A DNA stretch of 64,000 nucleotides, from NCBI RefSeq assembly GCF_016599855.1, contig NZ_CP067041.1, forward strand, positions 2,790,001 through 2,854,000. Reading direction: 5' to 3'. Shown piece by piece: positions 42,163-51,900 of the stretch. The notes under the pieces are model-generated. The model was not told the origin of the DNA. It saw nothing but the letters and a program-made list of their open reading frames with translations, and made no database searches. Position numbers and translations under genes: made by a program. This DNA comes from Bradyrhizobium diazoefficiens. GTDB taxonomy: Bacteria; Pseudomonadota; Alphaproteobacteria; Rhizobiales; Xanthobacteraceae. Position 1 is the first letter of the stretch. Every line of letters begins with the position of its first letter.

Positions 42163-43740
42163 ATGACCGCAATGCTGGAGATGCGTAACGTCAGCAAGAG
42201 CTTTGCCGGTGTTCAGGCGCTGCGCGACGTCAATTTTTCGGTCGAGGCTGGCCAGATCCACGCCCTCGTCGGCGAGAACGGCGCCGGCAAATCGACCTTG
42301 ATGAAGGTGCTGAGCGGCGTCTATCCGGCGGGCAGCTACGAGGGCACCATTATCTTCGAGGGCGAGGAGCGCCGCTTCCGCGACATCAACGATTCCGAGG
42401 CGCTCGGCATCATCATCATCCACCAGGAGCTGGCGTTGATCCCGCTGATGTCGATTGCGGAGAATATCTTTCTCTCGCACCCGCCGTCGAAGCTCGGCGT
42501 GATCGATCGCGACGAGGTCTACCGGCGCACCCGTGAGCTGCTCGCGCAGGTCGGCCTGAAGGAATCGCCGGACACGCTGATCACCGATCTCGGCGTCGGC
42601 AAGCAGCAGCTTGTCGAGATCGCGAAGGCGCTGTCCAAGCGGGTGCGGATGCTGATCCTGGACGAGCCGACCGCGAGCCTCAACGAGGCCGACAGCGCCG
42701 CATTGCTGGAACGCCTGATGAAATTCCGCGAGCAGGGCATCGGCTCGATCCTGATCTCGCACAAGCTCAACGAGGTCGCCCGCGTCGCCGACCACATCAC
42801 CGTGCTGCGCGACGGCCGCACCGTCGACGGCATCGATTGCCGCGCCGAGCCGATCCAGGAAGACCGCATCATCCGCAGTATGGTCAACCGCGATCTCGCC
42901 CATCGCTTCCCCGAGCGCAGTGCGAAGATCGGCGAACCCGTGCTCGAGGTTTCGAACTGGTCGGTCTATCACCCCATCCATTCCGAGCGGCAGGTGATCA
43001 AGAACGTCAATTTCGGCGTCAAGCGTGGCGAGGTCGTCGGCATCGCGGGGCTGATGGGGGCCGGCCGCACCGAGTTCGCCATGAGCCTGTTCGGCCGGTC
43101 CTGGGGCACCAATATCAGCGGCCGCATCGCCCTCGAGGGCCATCAGATCGTGCTGCCGAACGTCGCGTCGGCGATCGACGCCGGCCTTGCCTATGTGACT
43201 GAAGACCGCAAGCAGCTTGGTCTGATTCTGGCCGACGACGTCCGCAAGAACATTACGCTGGCAAGCCTCAACCAGGTCGCGCCGGGCAGGGTGATCGACG
43301 ATATCGCCGAGCTGAAGGTCGCCAGCGACTACCGCAACCGCATGCGCATCCGCTGTTCCGACGTCTACCAGGAGACCGGCCAGCTCTCCGGCGGGAACCA
43401 GCAGAAGGTCGTGCTATCGAAATGGCTGATGACCGACCCCAAGGTTCTGATCCTGGACGAGCCGACAAGGGGAATCGACGTCGGTGCCAAATACGAGATT
43501 TACTGTATCATCAACGAGCTGGCAGAAGCCGGCCGCGGCGTCGTGGTAATCTCCTCGGAGATGCCCGAACTGCTCGGCATCTGCGACCGCATCTGTGTCA
43601 TGAACGACGGTGCCTTCGTTGGCGAGTTCCCGGGCGTTGAGGCGACACAGGAAAAGATCATGCGCGCCATCATGCGCAACGAACGAAGCAATGGAAACGG
43701 CGCGGCCGAGGCCGCGGAGATGGGAGGATCGCAGCCATGA
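42163..43740 (+). CDS. gguA: Multiple-sugar ABC transporter double ATPase GguA
   Basis: A 525-residue fused CUT2-type ATPase. First half: Walker A GENGAGKST, then 'LGVGKQQLVEIAKALSKRVRMLILDEPTASLNEADSAALL', H-loop 'SILISHKLNEVARVADHI'. Second half: degenerate P-loop 'GLMGAGRTEFAMSLFGR', good signature LSGGNQQKVVLSKWLM and LILDEPTRGIDVGAKYEIY. This is the MmsA/GguA pattern partnering ChvE. ATG 42163 with GGAC upstream is chosen over a longer frame that crosses the stem-loop. Its stop overlaps the gguB ATG at 43737. Confidence 0.93.
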   Translation: MTAMLEMRNVSKSFAGVQALRDVNFSVEAGQIHALVGENGAGKSTLMKVLSGVYPAGSYEGTIIFEGEERRFRDINDSEALGIIIIHQELALIPLMSIAENIFLSHPPSKLGVIDRDEVYRRTRELLAQVGLKESPDTLITDLGVGKQQLVEIAKALSKRVRMLILDEPTASLNEADSAALLERLMKFREQGIGSILISHKLNEVARVADHITVLRDGRTVDGIDCRAEPIQEDRIIRSMVNRDLAHRFPERSAKIGEPVLEVSNWSVYHPIHSERQVIKNVNFGVKRGEVVGIAGLMGAGRTEFAMSLFGRSWGTNISGRIALEGHQIVLPNVASAIDAGLAYVTEDRKQLGLILADDVRKNITLASLNQVAPGRVIDDIAELKVASDYRNRMRIRCSDVYQETGQLSGGNQQKVVLSKWLMTDPKVLILDEPTRGIDVGAKYEIYCIINELAEAGRGVVVISSEMPELLGICDRICVMNDGAFVGEFPGVEATQEKIMRAIMRNERSNGNGAAEAAEMGGSQP

Positions 43741-44927
43741 CCGACAAGACGGTGTCGCTGCCCGAGGAGCGCCGGCACGGCAGCTTCATCAAGAACAATC
43801 TGCGCAACTATGGCATGCTGATGTCGCTGCTCGCGATCATGCTGTTCTTCCAGGTCATGACCGGCGGCACGCTGCTGCAGCCGCTCAACCTGACCAATCT
43901 GGTGCTGCAGAACAGCTATATCGTCATCATGGCGCTAGGCATGCTGCTGGTGATTGTCACCGGCCATATCGACCTGTCCGTCGGGTCGGTCGCGGGCTTC
44001 GTCGGCGCCGTCGCCGCTCTGCTCATGGTGACCTACAAGGTCGACTACACGCTCGCCTTCATCGTCTGCCTCGCGGTCGGCGCGGCCATCGGCGCCGCGC
44101 AGGGCTATTGGGTGGCCTATTTCAAGATCCCGTCCTTCATCGTGACGCTGGCGGGCATGCTGGTGTTCAAGGGGCTCGCGCTCGCGGTGTTGCAAGGCCA
44201 GTCGCTCGGGCCGTTCCCGTCGACGTTCCAGAAGCTGTCGTCGGGCTTCATTCCGGAGCTGTTGCCGGAATCCGGCACGCTGCATCCGACCTCGATGCTG
44301 ATCGGCGCGGTGCTGGCGCTGGGGCTGGTCTACGCCAGCGCCAAGAGCCGCGCGCGTGAAGTGTCGCACGGCATCGAGGCCGAGCCCTATGCGTTCTTCC
44401 TCGGCAAGAGCGTCGTGCTCGCCTGTGCCGTGCTCTATTTCACCTATCTGATCGCGACCTATCGCGGCCTGCCCAACGTGCTGGTCATCATGAGCGCCCT
44501 GATCGCGCTCTATGGTTTCGTCACCCGCCGCACCGTGATCGGCCGGCAAATCTACGCCGTCGGCGGCAACGCCAAGGCGGCCGGCCTGTCGGGCATCAAG
44601 ACCGAGCGGCTGACCTTCTTCACCTTCGTCAACATGGGCGCGCTCGCCGCGCTCGCCGGCCTCGTCTTTGCCGCGCGTCTCAACACCGCGACGCCTAAGG
44701 CGGGGCTCGGCTTCGAGCTCGACGTCATCGCCGCATGCTTCATCGGCGGCGCCTCGGCCTATGGCGGCGTCGGACGCGTCGGCGGCGCCGTGGTCGGCGC
44801 CATGATCATGGGCGTGATGAACAACGGCATGTCCATCCTCGGCATCGGCATCGACTACCAGCAGGTCATCAAGGGCCTGGTGCTGCTGGGGGCGGTGTGC
44901 ATCGACGTGTATAATCAGCGGCGATAG
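43737..44927 (+). CDS. gguB: Multiple-sugar ABC transporter permease GguB
   Basis: A 396-residue inner-membrane permease, longer than RbsC-type permeases, as usual for the XylH/MmsB/GguB group. Markers: 'LVLQNSYIVIMALGMLLVIVTGHIDLSVGSVAGFVGAVAALLMVTYKVDYTLAFIVCLAVGAAIGAAQGYWVAYFKIPSFIVTLAGMLVFKGLAL' and 'GFELDVIAACFIGGASAYGGVGRVGGAVVGAMIMGVMNNGMSILGIGIDYQQVIKGLVLLGAVCIDVYN'. ATG 43737 overlaps the gguA stop. It completes a second galactose/arabinose-class importer next to the ytfQRT-yjfF one. No gguC follows. Confidence 0.94.
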   Translation: MTDKTVSLPEERRHGSFIKNNLRNYGMLMSLLAIMLFFQVMTGGTLLQPLNLTNLVLQNSYIVIMALGMLLVIVTGHIDLSVGSVAGFVGAVAALLMVTYKVDYTLAFIVCLAVGAAIGAAQGYWVAYFKIPSFIVTLAGMLVFKGLALAVLQGQSLGPFPSTFQKLSSGFIPELLPESGTLHPTSMLIGAVLALGLVYASAKSRAREVSHGIEAEPYAFFLGKSVVLACAVLYFTYLIATYRGLPNVLVIMSALIALYGFVTRRTVIGRQIYAVGGNAKAAGLSGIKTERLTFFTFVNMGALAALAGLVFAARLNTATPKAGLGFELDVIAACFIGGASAYGGVGRVGGAVVGAMIMGVMNNGMSILGIGIDYQQVIKGLVLLGAVCIDVYNQRR

Positions 44928-45043
44928 GGAGTGCCGGGTGCGCCGTGCCCCACCGTCGTGAACAATTCGAGGTGGAACCGGCCGTGGCGGTCCTGTCCCT
45001 GTGAACTATTGCTCATCAATTGGGTATATGATCGAATGGCCGG

Positions 45044-45706
45044 ATGGACCAGGGCCGGCCAGAACCCGATCTGATCATCTTCGATTGCGACGGCGTGCTC
45101 GTCGACAGCGAGCTGTTGAGCTGTCGCTGTTTGTCCGAGGTGCTGGCCGAGTTCGGGATTCCGCTAAGCTTGGAGCAGGCACTGGAGCTGTTCCTCGGAC
45201 GCAGCACGAACGCGATCGAGCAACATTATCGTGATCTCGGACAGGTTGTGCCGGACGACTTTCTGCCGCGCTTGAAGTCGCGTGTGCTGACGACGTTCGC
45301 AGCCTCGCTCAGGCCGATTCCCGGAGTTGCTGCCGTGGTGTCGGAGTTATCCATGCCATTCTGTGTCGCATCGTCGAGCGACCTCGACCGCGTCTCGTTG
45401 TCGCTTGATGTCACTGGCCTCGCGCCGCATTTCGGCGAGCGGCTCTATACTGCGCAGATGGTCAGGCACGGCAAGCCGGCGCCGGATCTTTTCCTCCACG
45501 CCGCCGGGAAGATGCAGGCTGACGCCGCGCGCACGCTGGTGATCGAGGACAGTGTCAGTGGCGTACAGGCCGCCAAGGCGGCAGGCATGACGGTCTGGGG
45601 ATTTGTCGGCGGTAGCCATTATCGCACCCGCGACGGCCGCGCTATATTGTCCGCCGCCGGAGCCGATCGGGTCTTCGCGCGCATGGGCGATTTCTGGGAG
45701 GCATAA
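45044..45706 (+). CDS. HAD-superfamily phosphatase/phosphomutase-like protein
   Basis: A 220-residue subfamily I HAD enzyme. Motif I is 'DLIIFDCDGVLVDSELLS' (nucleophile Asp and acid/base Asp), motif II the Ser in 'MPFCVASSSDLDRV', motif III the Lys in 'VRHGKPAPDLFLHAAGKM', motif IV 'TLVIEDSVSGVQAAKAAGMTVWGF'. This resembles beta-phosphoglucomutases and sugar-phosphate phosphatases. It lies six bases before the SorC regulator, as in rhizobial sorbitol/mannitol loci, where a HAD protein precedes smoC. It may remove toxic sugar or polyol phosphates; substrate unknown. Confidence 0.88.
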   Translation: MDQGRPEPDLIIFDCDGVLVDSELLSCRCLSEVLAEFGIPLSLEQALELFLGRSTNAIEQHYRDLGQVVPDDFLPRLKSRVLTTFAASLRPIPGVAAVVSELSMPFCVASSSDLDRVSLSLDVTGLAPHFGERLYTAQMVRHGKPAPDLFLHAAGKMQADAARTLVIEDSVSGVQAAKAAGMTVWGFVGGSHYRTRDGRAILSAAGADRVFARMGDFWEA

Positions 45707-45712
45707 GGCCGC

Positions 45713-46663
45713 ATGGCCGCCGAGAACGAAAAATCCAGGCTCGACGATGCCGCGCGTGCCGGCTGGCTCTATTTCATTGCCGGCCACACGCAGGACGAGA
45801 TCGCAAGGATGCTCCAGGTGTCGCGCGCCTCGGCGCAGCGGCTGGTCTCGCTATGCCTCGCCGAGCGGCTGATCACCTTCCGGCTCGAGCATCCCATCGC
45901 CGCCTGCATGGAGCTGGCGGCACGCCTGAAAGAGCGGTTCGACCTCAGCCATTGCGAGGTAGTGCCGGCCGATCCTGCGGCGCCGCAGGCGACCGCGGGC
46001 ATCGCCGAGCGCTGCGCCAATCTGCTCGACGCGACGCTGCGCTCGGAGACGCCTGTCATCGTCGCGCTCGGGACGGGACGGGCGGTGCGTGCCGCGGTCG
46101 AGCGCGTCACGCCGATCGACCGGCCCAACCACCAGATCGTCTCGCTGGTCGGCAACATCTCCGCCGACGGCTCGGCGAGCTTCTACGACACCGTTGGCCG
46201 GCTCGCCGACCGCACCGGTGCGCGGCACTATCCGATGCCGCTGCCGTTCCTGATGTCGACGGAGGACGAGCGCAACAAGATGGTGCGGATCGAACCGATC
46301 GCGAAGGTGAAGGCAGTGGCCGCCAAGGCGGACTTACGCCTCGTCGGCATCGGCCAGATGGACCAGAAGGCGCAGGTCCATATCGACGGCTTCGTTACCC
46401 GCGACGAACTGTTCGAGATGATGCGGCAGGGTGCCATCGGCGAGATCACCGGCTGGGCCTATGATTCCAAGGGTCGCCTGCTCAAGGCCGGCACCAACAA
46501 GCGCCTCACCAGCATTCCGCCGGAGGTGCCGGCCAAGACTACGACCATCGGCGCCGCGGTCGGCGCAGCCAAGGTGCCGGCGATCACGGCGGCGCTGAAC
46601 GGGCGCCTGATCAACGGCCTGATCACGGACGAGGCCACTGCAAGAGCGGTCCTGGAGCGGTAG
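45713..46663 (+). CDS. SorC-family sugar-responsive regulator
   Basis: A 316-residue regulator with an N-terminal helix-turn-helix ('DDAARAGWLYFIAGHTQDEIARMLQVSRASAQRLVSLCLAERLITFRLEHP') and a C-terminal sugar-binding domain of SorC/DeoR type ('IVALGTGRAVRAAVERVTPIDRPNHQIVSLVGNISADGSASFYDTVGRLADRTGARHYPMPLPFL', 'VHIDGFVTRDELFEMMRQGAIGEITGWAYDSKGRLL'). The effector is probably a polyol or sugar phosphate. It precedes the smoEFGK-type operon in the same direction. A 25-bp dyad just ahead of smoE, overlapping the candidate promoter, is the likely operator. Confidence 0.9.
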   Translation: MAAENEKSRLDDAARAGWLYFIAGHTQDEIARMLQVSRASAQRLVSLCLAERLITFRLEHPIAACMELAARLKERFDLSHCEVVPADPAAPQATAGIAERCANLLDATLRSETPVIVALGTGRAVRAAVERVTPIDRPNHQIVSLVGNISADGSASFYDTVGRLADRTGARHYPMPLPFLMSTEDERNKMVRIEPIAKVKAVAAKADLRLVGIGQMDQKAQVHIDGFVTRDELFEMMRQGAIGEITGWAYDSKGRLLKAGTNKRLTSIPPEVPAKTTTIGAAVGAAKVPAITAALNGRLINGLITDEATARAVLER

Positions 46664-46688
46664 GCGGCGGTTTCGCCGCTTGAGCGGC

Positions 46689-46793
46689 CGTCATCATCCG
46701 CGAAAGCGGATGATCCAGTACGCCGCGGCCCAGCTTAGGGCAAACCAACTGACTGCACGGAGTACTGGATGCCCGCTTTCGCGGGGCATGACG
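46689..46793. repeat. Inverted pair of palindromic repeat units upstream of smoE
   Basis: Left: CGTCATCATCCGCGAAAGCGG then ATGATCCAGTAC (46689-46721). Right: GTACTGGATGCCCGCTTTCG then CGGGGCATGACG (46762-46793). The outer ends (CGTCAT / ATGACG) and inner ends (CCAGTAC / GTACTGG) are inverted, and each unit contains its own CGCGAAAGCG-type hairpin. This makes a 105-bp foldable element, probably a dispersed repeat. Confidence 0.75.
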
Positions 46794-46847
46794 GGAAGGT
46801 TGCCGCACCGCAGCACTCATAAGTTGCTGGAGTGTGGGCGCGCCTGC

Positions 46848-46898
46848 TTGACAAGCGTCGCACCTGAGCCGAACATACGCCCAACGCGTGGGCATATG
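46848..46898 (+). promoter_or_regulatory. Candidate smoE promoter and SorC operator
   Basis: TTGACA at 46848-46853, 17 bases, then GAACAT at 46871-46876 (a weak -10). The dyad CATACGCCCA-ACGCG-TGGGCATATG (46874-46898) has 10-bp arms with one mismatch and overlaps that -10, ending 28 bp before the GTG start. Position and symmetry fit repression by the SorC-type protein encoded just upstream. Confidence 0.6.
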
Positions 46899-46926
46899 CT
46901 CAAAACGCGAGTTGAGGGAGGACACC

Positions 46927-48237
46927 GTGAAACAATTTCTGGGCGCCGTCTGCGGCGCGTCCGTACTGCTCGCCGTCCCCGCGATGGCCGAAACGACCCT
47001 GACCATCGCCACCGTCAACAACGGCGACATGATCCGCATGCAGGGGCTGACCAGCGAGTTCACCAAGAAGAACCCCGACATCTTGGTGAAATGGGTGACG
47101 CTCGAAGAGAACGTGCTGCGCCAGCGCGTCACCACGGACATCGCCACCAAGGGCGGCCAGTTCGACGTGCTGACCATCGGCACCTATGAGGTGCCGATCT
47201 GGGCCAAGAAGGGTTGGCTGGTGCCGCTCGCCAATCTCGGCGCCGATTACGATGTCGCCGACCTCCTGCCGAAGATCAGGGACGCCGTCTCCGTCGACGG
47301 CAAGCTCTATGCCGCGCCGTTCTACGGCGAGAGCTCGATGGTCATGTACCGCACCGACCTGTTCGACAAGGCCGGCCTGAAGATGCCGGAAAAGCCGACC
47401 TGGGATTTCGTCATCGACGCTGCCAAGAAGCTCACTGACAAGAACGCCGGCGTCTACGGCATTTGCCTGCGCGGCAAGGCCGGCTGGGGCGAGAACATGG
47501 CCTTCCTCACGGCGATGGCCAATTCCTACGGCGCGCGCTGGTTCGACGAGAAGTGGGAGCCGCAGTTCAACACGCCCGAATGGAAGACGACGCTGACGAC
47601 CTACGTCAACCTGATGAAGGACGCCGGACCTCCCGGTGCAAGTTCGAACGGCTTCAACGAGAATCTCGCGCTGTTCAACGCCGGCAAATGTGGCATGTGG
47701 ATCGACGCGACGGTCGCGGCGTCCTTCGTCACCAATCCGAAGGATTCCAAGGTCGCCGACAAGGTCGGCTTCGCGCTCGCGCCCAACACCGGCCTCGGCA
47801 AGAACGCGAACTGGCTGTGGGCCTGGAATCTCGCGATCCCCGCCGGCTCGAAGAAGACCGAAGCGGCCGAGAAGTTCATCGCCTGGGCAACCAGCAAGGA
47901 CTACACCAAGCTCGTTGCGTCGAAGGAAGGCTGGGCCAACGTGCCGCCCGGCACACGCACCTCGCTCTACACGAATCCTGACTACTTGAAGGCCGCGCCC
48001 TTCGCAAAAATGACGCTGGCCTCGATCGATGCGGCTGATCCGAACCATCCGACCGTGAAGCCGGTGCCTTATGTCGGCGTGCAATATGCCGCGATTCCCG
48101 AATTCCAGGGCATCGGCACCCAGGTCGGGCAGCAGTTCTCCGCCGCGCTCGCGGGATCGATGACGGTCGATGCGGCGCTCGCCGCCGCGCAATCCGCCAC
48201 CGAGCGCGAGATGAAGCGCGCCGGCTACATCAAGTAA
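46927..48237 (+). CDS. smoE: Polyol (sorbitol/mannitol-type) ABC transporter, periplasmic binding protein
   Basis: A 436-residue family 1 (maltose-type) solute-binding protein. The start is GTG 46927, with GAGGGAGG upstream; the signal peptide reads VKQFLGAVCGASVLLAVPAM (AMA cleavage). Mature signature: 'TTLTIATVNNGDMIRMQGLTSEFTKKNPDILVKWVTLEENVLRQRVTTDIATKGGQFDVLTIGTYEVPIWAKKGWLVPL', typical of SmoE/MtlE proteins binding sorbitol, mannitol or related polyols. It heads an operon with two permeases, ATPase, dehydrogenase and kinases; a large hairpin follows the stop. Confidence 0.92.
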   Translation: MKQFLGAVCGASVLLAVPAMAETTLTIATVNNGDMIRMQGLTSEFTKKNPDILVKWVTLEENVLRQRVTTDIATKGGQFDVLTIGTYEVPIWAKKGWLVPLANLGADYDVADLLPKIRDAVSVDGKLYAAPFYGESSMVMYRTDLFDKAGLKMPEKPTWDFVIDAAKKLTDKNAGVYGICLRGKAGWGENMAFLTAMANSYGARWFDEKWEPQFNTPEWKTTLTTYVNLMKDAGPPGASSNGFNENLALFNAGKCGMWIDATVAASFVTNPKDSKVADKVGFALAPNTGLGKNANWLWAWNLAIPAGSKKTEAAEKFIAWATSKDYTKLVASKEGWANVPPGTRTSLYTNPDYLKAAPFAKMTLASIDAADPNHPTVKPVPYVGVQYAAIPEFQGIGTQVGQQFSAALAGSMTVDAALAAAQSATEREMKRAGYIK

Positions 48238-48264
48238 ACCCGAGCTCTCCCTGAGCTCAAACTT

Positions 48265-48298
48265 GCGGCCATCCTTCCATCCCCGGATGGATGGCCGC
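48265..48298 (+). promoter_or_regulatory. Intercistronic stem-loop smoE-smoF
   Basis: GCGGCCAT-cctt-CCATCC-CC-GGATGG-ATGGCCGC: two stacked stems (8 and 6 bp) with a four-base bulge, 27 bp after the smoE stop. No T run follows. It is comparable in position to the hairpins after ytfQ and chvE. Confidence 0.75.
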
Positions 48299-48326
48299 CT
48301 TCTTCCTCGAAGCGGAGAGCCTGCGG

Positions 48327-49199
48327 ATGGCAACCCGGCAAACGCAATTGCTTGCGCGGTCGCTCCTGACCCCGGCCGTCGGGCTGCTCTTCATCTGGAT
48401 GATCGTCCCGCTCGCGCTGACGCTCTATTTCTCGACCCTGCACTACAGCCTGCTCGATCCCGGCTCGGAATCGTTCGTCGGGTTCGAAAACTTCCGCTAC
48501 TTCCTCACCGATCCCGCTTTTCTCGCCTCGCTCCAGAACACGCTGGTGCTGGTCGGCTCGGTGCTGGCGCTGACGATCCTGCTCGGCATTCCGCTGGCGC
48601 TGCTGCTTGACCAGCCCGTGATCGGCCGCAACGTCGTGCGGCTGATGGTGATCGCACCATTCTTCGTGATGCCGACGGTGAGTGCGCTGGTCTGGAAGAA
48701 CCTGTTGATGCACCCGGTGTCCGGCCTGTTCGCCTGGCTCGCCAAGCTGGTCGGGCTGACGCCGGTCGACTGGTTCAACGATTTGCCGCTGTTCTCGGTG
48801 ATCCTGATCGTGGCCTGGCAATGGCTGCCGTTTGCGACGCTGATCCTGCTCACCGCGCTGCAATCGCTCGACGAGGAGCAGAAGGAAGCGGCCGAGATGG
48901 ACGGCGCCAGCGCGGTCTCGACCTTCATCTACATCACGCTGCCGCATCTGGCGCGCCCGATCACGGTGGTGATCCTGATCGAGACTATCTTCCTGCTGAC
49001 GGTGTTTGCCGAGATCTTCGTCACCACTGGCGGCGGGCCCGGCCTGCAAACCACCAACATCGCCTTCCTGATATATTCGCAGGCGCTGATCCAGTTCGAC
49101 GTGGGCAGCGCCTCGGCGGGCGGCCTCGTCGCGGTCGTAATCGCCAACGTGGTCGCCTTGTTCCTCGTCCGCATCGTCGGCCGCAACCTGGAAGCCTAA
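48327..49199 (+). CDS. smoF: Polyol ABC transporter, permease 1
   Basis: A 290-residue MalF-type permease with six hydrophobic segments. The conserved EAA loop is 'EEQKEAAEMDGASAVSTFIYITLPHLARPI', contacting the ATPase. 'LLTPAVGLLFIWMIVPLALTLYFSTLHYSLLDPGSESFVGFENFRYFLTDPAF' is the standard first segment of CUT1 permeases. ATG 48327 has GGAGAG upstream; a 12-codon longer frame would start inside the hairpin. It is followed after four bases by permease 2. Confidence 0.93.
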   Translation: MATRQTQLLARSLLTPAVGLLFIWMIVPLALTLYFSTLHYSLLDPGSESFVGFENFRYFLTDPAFLASLQNTLVLVGSVLALTILLGIPLALLLDQPVIGRNVVRLMVIAPFFVMPTVSALVWKNLLMHPVSGLFAWLAKLVGLTPVDWFNDLPLFSVILIVAWQWLPFATLILLTALQSLDEEQKEAAEMDGASAVSTFIYITLPHLARPITVVILIETIFLLTVFAEIFVTTGGGPGLQTTNIAFLIYSQALIQFDVGSASAGGLVAVVIANVVALFLVRIVGRNLEA

Positions 49200-49203
49200 G
49201 ATC

Positions 49204-50034
49204 ATGGCGCGCAAGTCAACGACGCGGCGGGTGGTGGTCTCGACGATCGGAGCGTGGTTCTTTGGCTTCCTGATCTTCTTCCCGATCCTCTGGATGGTGC
49301 TGGCGAGCTTCAAGACCGAGCTCGAGGCCTTCGCCATACCGCCGTCCTTCCTGTTCTTCCACTGGACCACGGAAAACTATGCGACCGTGCAGGAGCGCAG
49401 CGACTATCTGCTCCATGCGATGAACTCGATCATCATCGCCGGCGGCTCGACCTTAATCGCGCTGCTGATCGCGATCCCCGCAGCGTGGTCGATGGCGTTC
49501 TCGCCGACCAAGCGCACCAAGGACATCCTGCTTTGGATGCTCTCGACCAAAATGATGCCACCGGTCGGCGTGCTGGTACCGATCTACCTTATCTACAAGA
49601 CCTTCGGCCTGCTTGATTCCCGCATCGGCCTCGTCTTCATCCTCTGCCTCGGCAATCTGCCGATCGTGATCTGGATGCTCTTCACGTATTTCAAGGAGAT
49701 CCCGCGCGACATCCTGGAAGCGGCACGCATGGACGGCGCCACCATCGGCCGCGAGCTCGTCTATGTCCTGACGCCGATGGCGATCCCGGGTCTGGCGTCG
49801 ACCATGCTGCTCAATTTGATTCTGGCCTGGAACGAGGCGTTCTGGACGCTCAATTTGTCGACCTCGAACGCCGCGCCGCTTACCACGTTCATTGCGTCCT
49901 ATTCCAGTCCGGAAGGACTGTTCTGGGCCAAGCTGTCGGCAGCCTCGACGCTGGCGATCGCGCCCATTCTCGTCCTCGGTTGGTTCAGCCAGAAGCAGCT
50001 CGTGCGCGGGCTCACCTTCGGCGCTGTGAAGTAA
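49204..50034 (+). CDS. smoG: Polyol ABC transporter, permease 2
   Basis: A 276-residue MalG-type permease. The EAA loop is '[35 protein letters not shown]'. The hydrophobic start '[38 protein letters not shown]' and the C-terminal '[38 protein letters not shown]' are family standard ('Q.QLVRGLT.GAVKG'). It forms the membrane channel with SmoF and is followed by the ATPase gene after 16 bp. Confidence 0.94.
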   Translation: MARKSTTRRVVVSTIGAWFFGFLIFFPILWMVLASFKTELEAFAIPPSFLFFHWTTENYATVQERSDYLLHAMNSIIIAGGSTLIALLIAIPAAWSMAFSPTKRTKDILLWMLSTKMMPPVGVLVPIYLIYKTFGLLDSRIGLVFILCLGNLPIVIWMLFTYFKEIPRDILEAARMDGATIGRELVYVLTPMAIPGLASTMLLNLILAWNEAFWTLNLSTSNAAPLTTFIASYSSPEGLFWAKLSAASTLAIAPILVLGWFSQKQLVRGLTFGAVK

Positions 50035-50050
50035 AAGGGGCTGCCGGATC

Positions 50051-51058
<1,008 letters not shown>

Positions 51059-51089
51059 CAAGAAACGGCAAGAAGACGGAAAGACCAAA

Positions 51090-51863
51090 ATGTACCTGGA
51101 AAAATTCAAGCTCAGCGGCAAGACCGCGTTCATCACCGGTGGCGGGCAGGGCATTGGGCTTGCCTGCGCCGAAGCGCTGGCCGAAGCCGGCGCCCAGGTG
51201 ATCATCGGCGACCGCGACAGCAAGGTCGCCGGCGATGCCAAAGCCGGCCTGAAAGCGAAGGGTTTTGACATCGAGACCGCGATCATGGACGTCACCGACA
51301 CCAAACGGGTGGCCGAGGTGGCGAACGACCTCGTCGCCCGCCACGGCAAGGTCGACATTCTCGTCAACAATGCCGGCATTGCCCGCAGCGAGACGCCAGC
51401 GGAGACCGTCACCGACGAGCACTGGCTCAACGTCATCGACGTCAATCTCAACGGCACCTTCTGGTGCTGCCGCGAATTCGGCAAGCACATGCTCAAAGCC
51501 AAGAGCGGCGCCATCGTCAATGTCGGCTCGATGTCCGGCTTCATCGTCAACAAGCCGCAGGAGCAGTGCTTCTACAATGCCTCCAAGGCCGGCGTGCACC
51601 ATCTGACCAAGTCGCTCGCCGCCGAATGGGGCGCGCGCGGCATCCGGGTCAATGCGGTGGCCCCGACCTATATCGAGACGCCGCTCAATGCCTTCGTGAA
51701 GAGCAACGCCAAAATGTACGACGCCTGGATCGGCGGAACCCCTATGGCGCGGATGGGGCGGGTCGAGGAGATCGCCTCGGTCGTCCTGTTCCTGGCGTCA
51801 GAGGCGGCGAGCCTTATGACCGGCAGCATCGTGTTGGTGGATGGCGGCTACACTTGCTGGTAG
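51090..51863 (+). CDS. Polyol dehydrogenase, short-chain (SDR) family
   Basis: A 257-residue classical SDR that would oxidise the imported polyol to a ketose with NAD. The cofactor motif is 'KTAFITGGGQGIGLACAEAL' (GxxxGxG), with Asp41 after the second strand indicating NAD preference; NNAG is at residues 93-96; the catalytic triad is Ser149, Tyr162 and Lys166 (YNASK). C-terminal 'SIVLVDGGYTCW' is typical of sorbitol, ribitol and arabinitol dehydrogenases. Sorbitol to fructose or ribitol/arabinitol to a pentulose are both possible; the two following kinases leave this open. It starts 31 bp after smoK. Confidence 0.88.
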   Translation: MYLEKFKLSGKTAFITGGGQGIGLACAEALAEAGAQVIIGDRDSKVAGDAKAGLKAKGFDIETAIMDVTDTKRVAEVANDLVARHGKVDILVNNAGIARSETPAETVTDEHWLNVIDVNLNGTFWCCREFGKHMLKAKSGAIVNVGSMSGFIVNKPQEQCFYNASKAGVHHLTKSLAAEWGARGIRVNAVAPTYIETPLNAFVKSNAKMYDAWIGGTPMARMGRVEEIASVVLFLASEAASLMTGSIVLVDGGYTCW

Positions 51864-51900
51864 GCTTGCGTCAAATTGGCGGAAGCGACCGGGAGCGACA

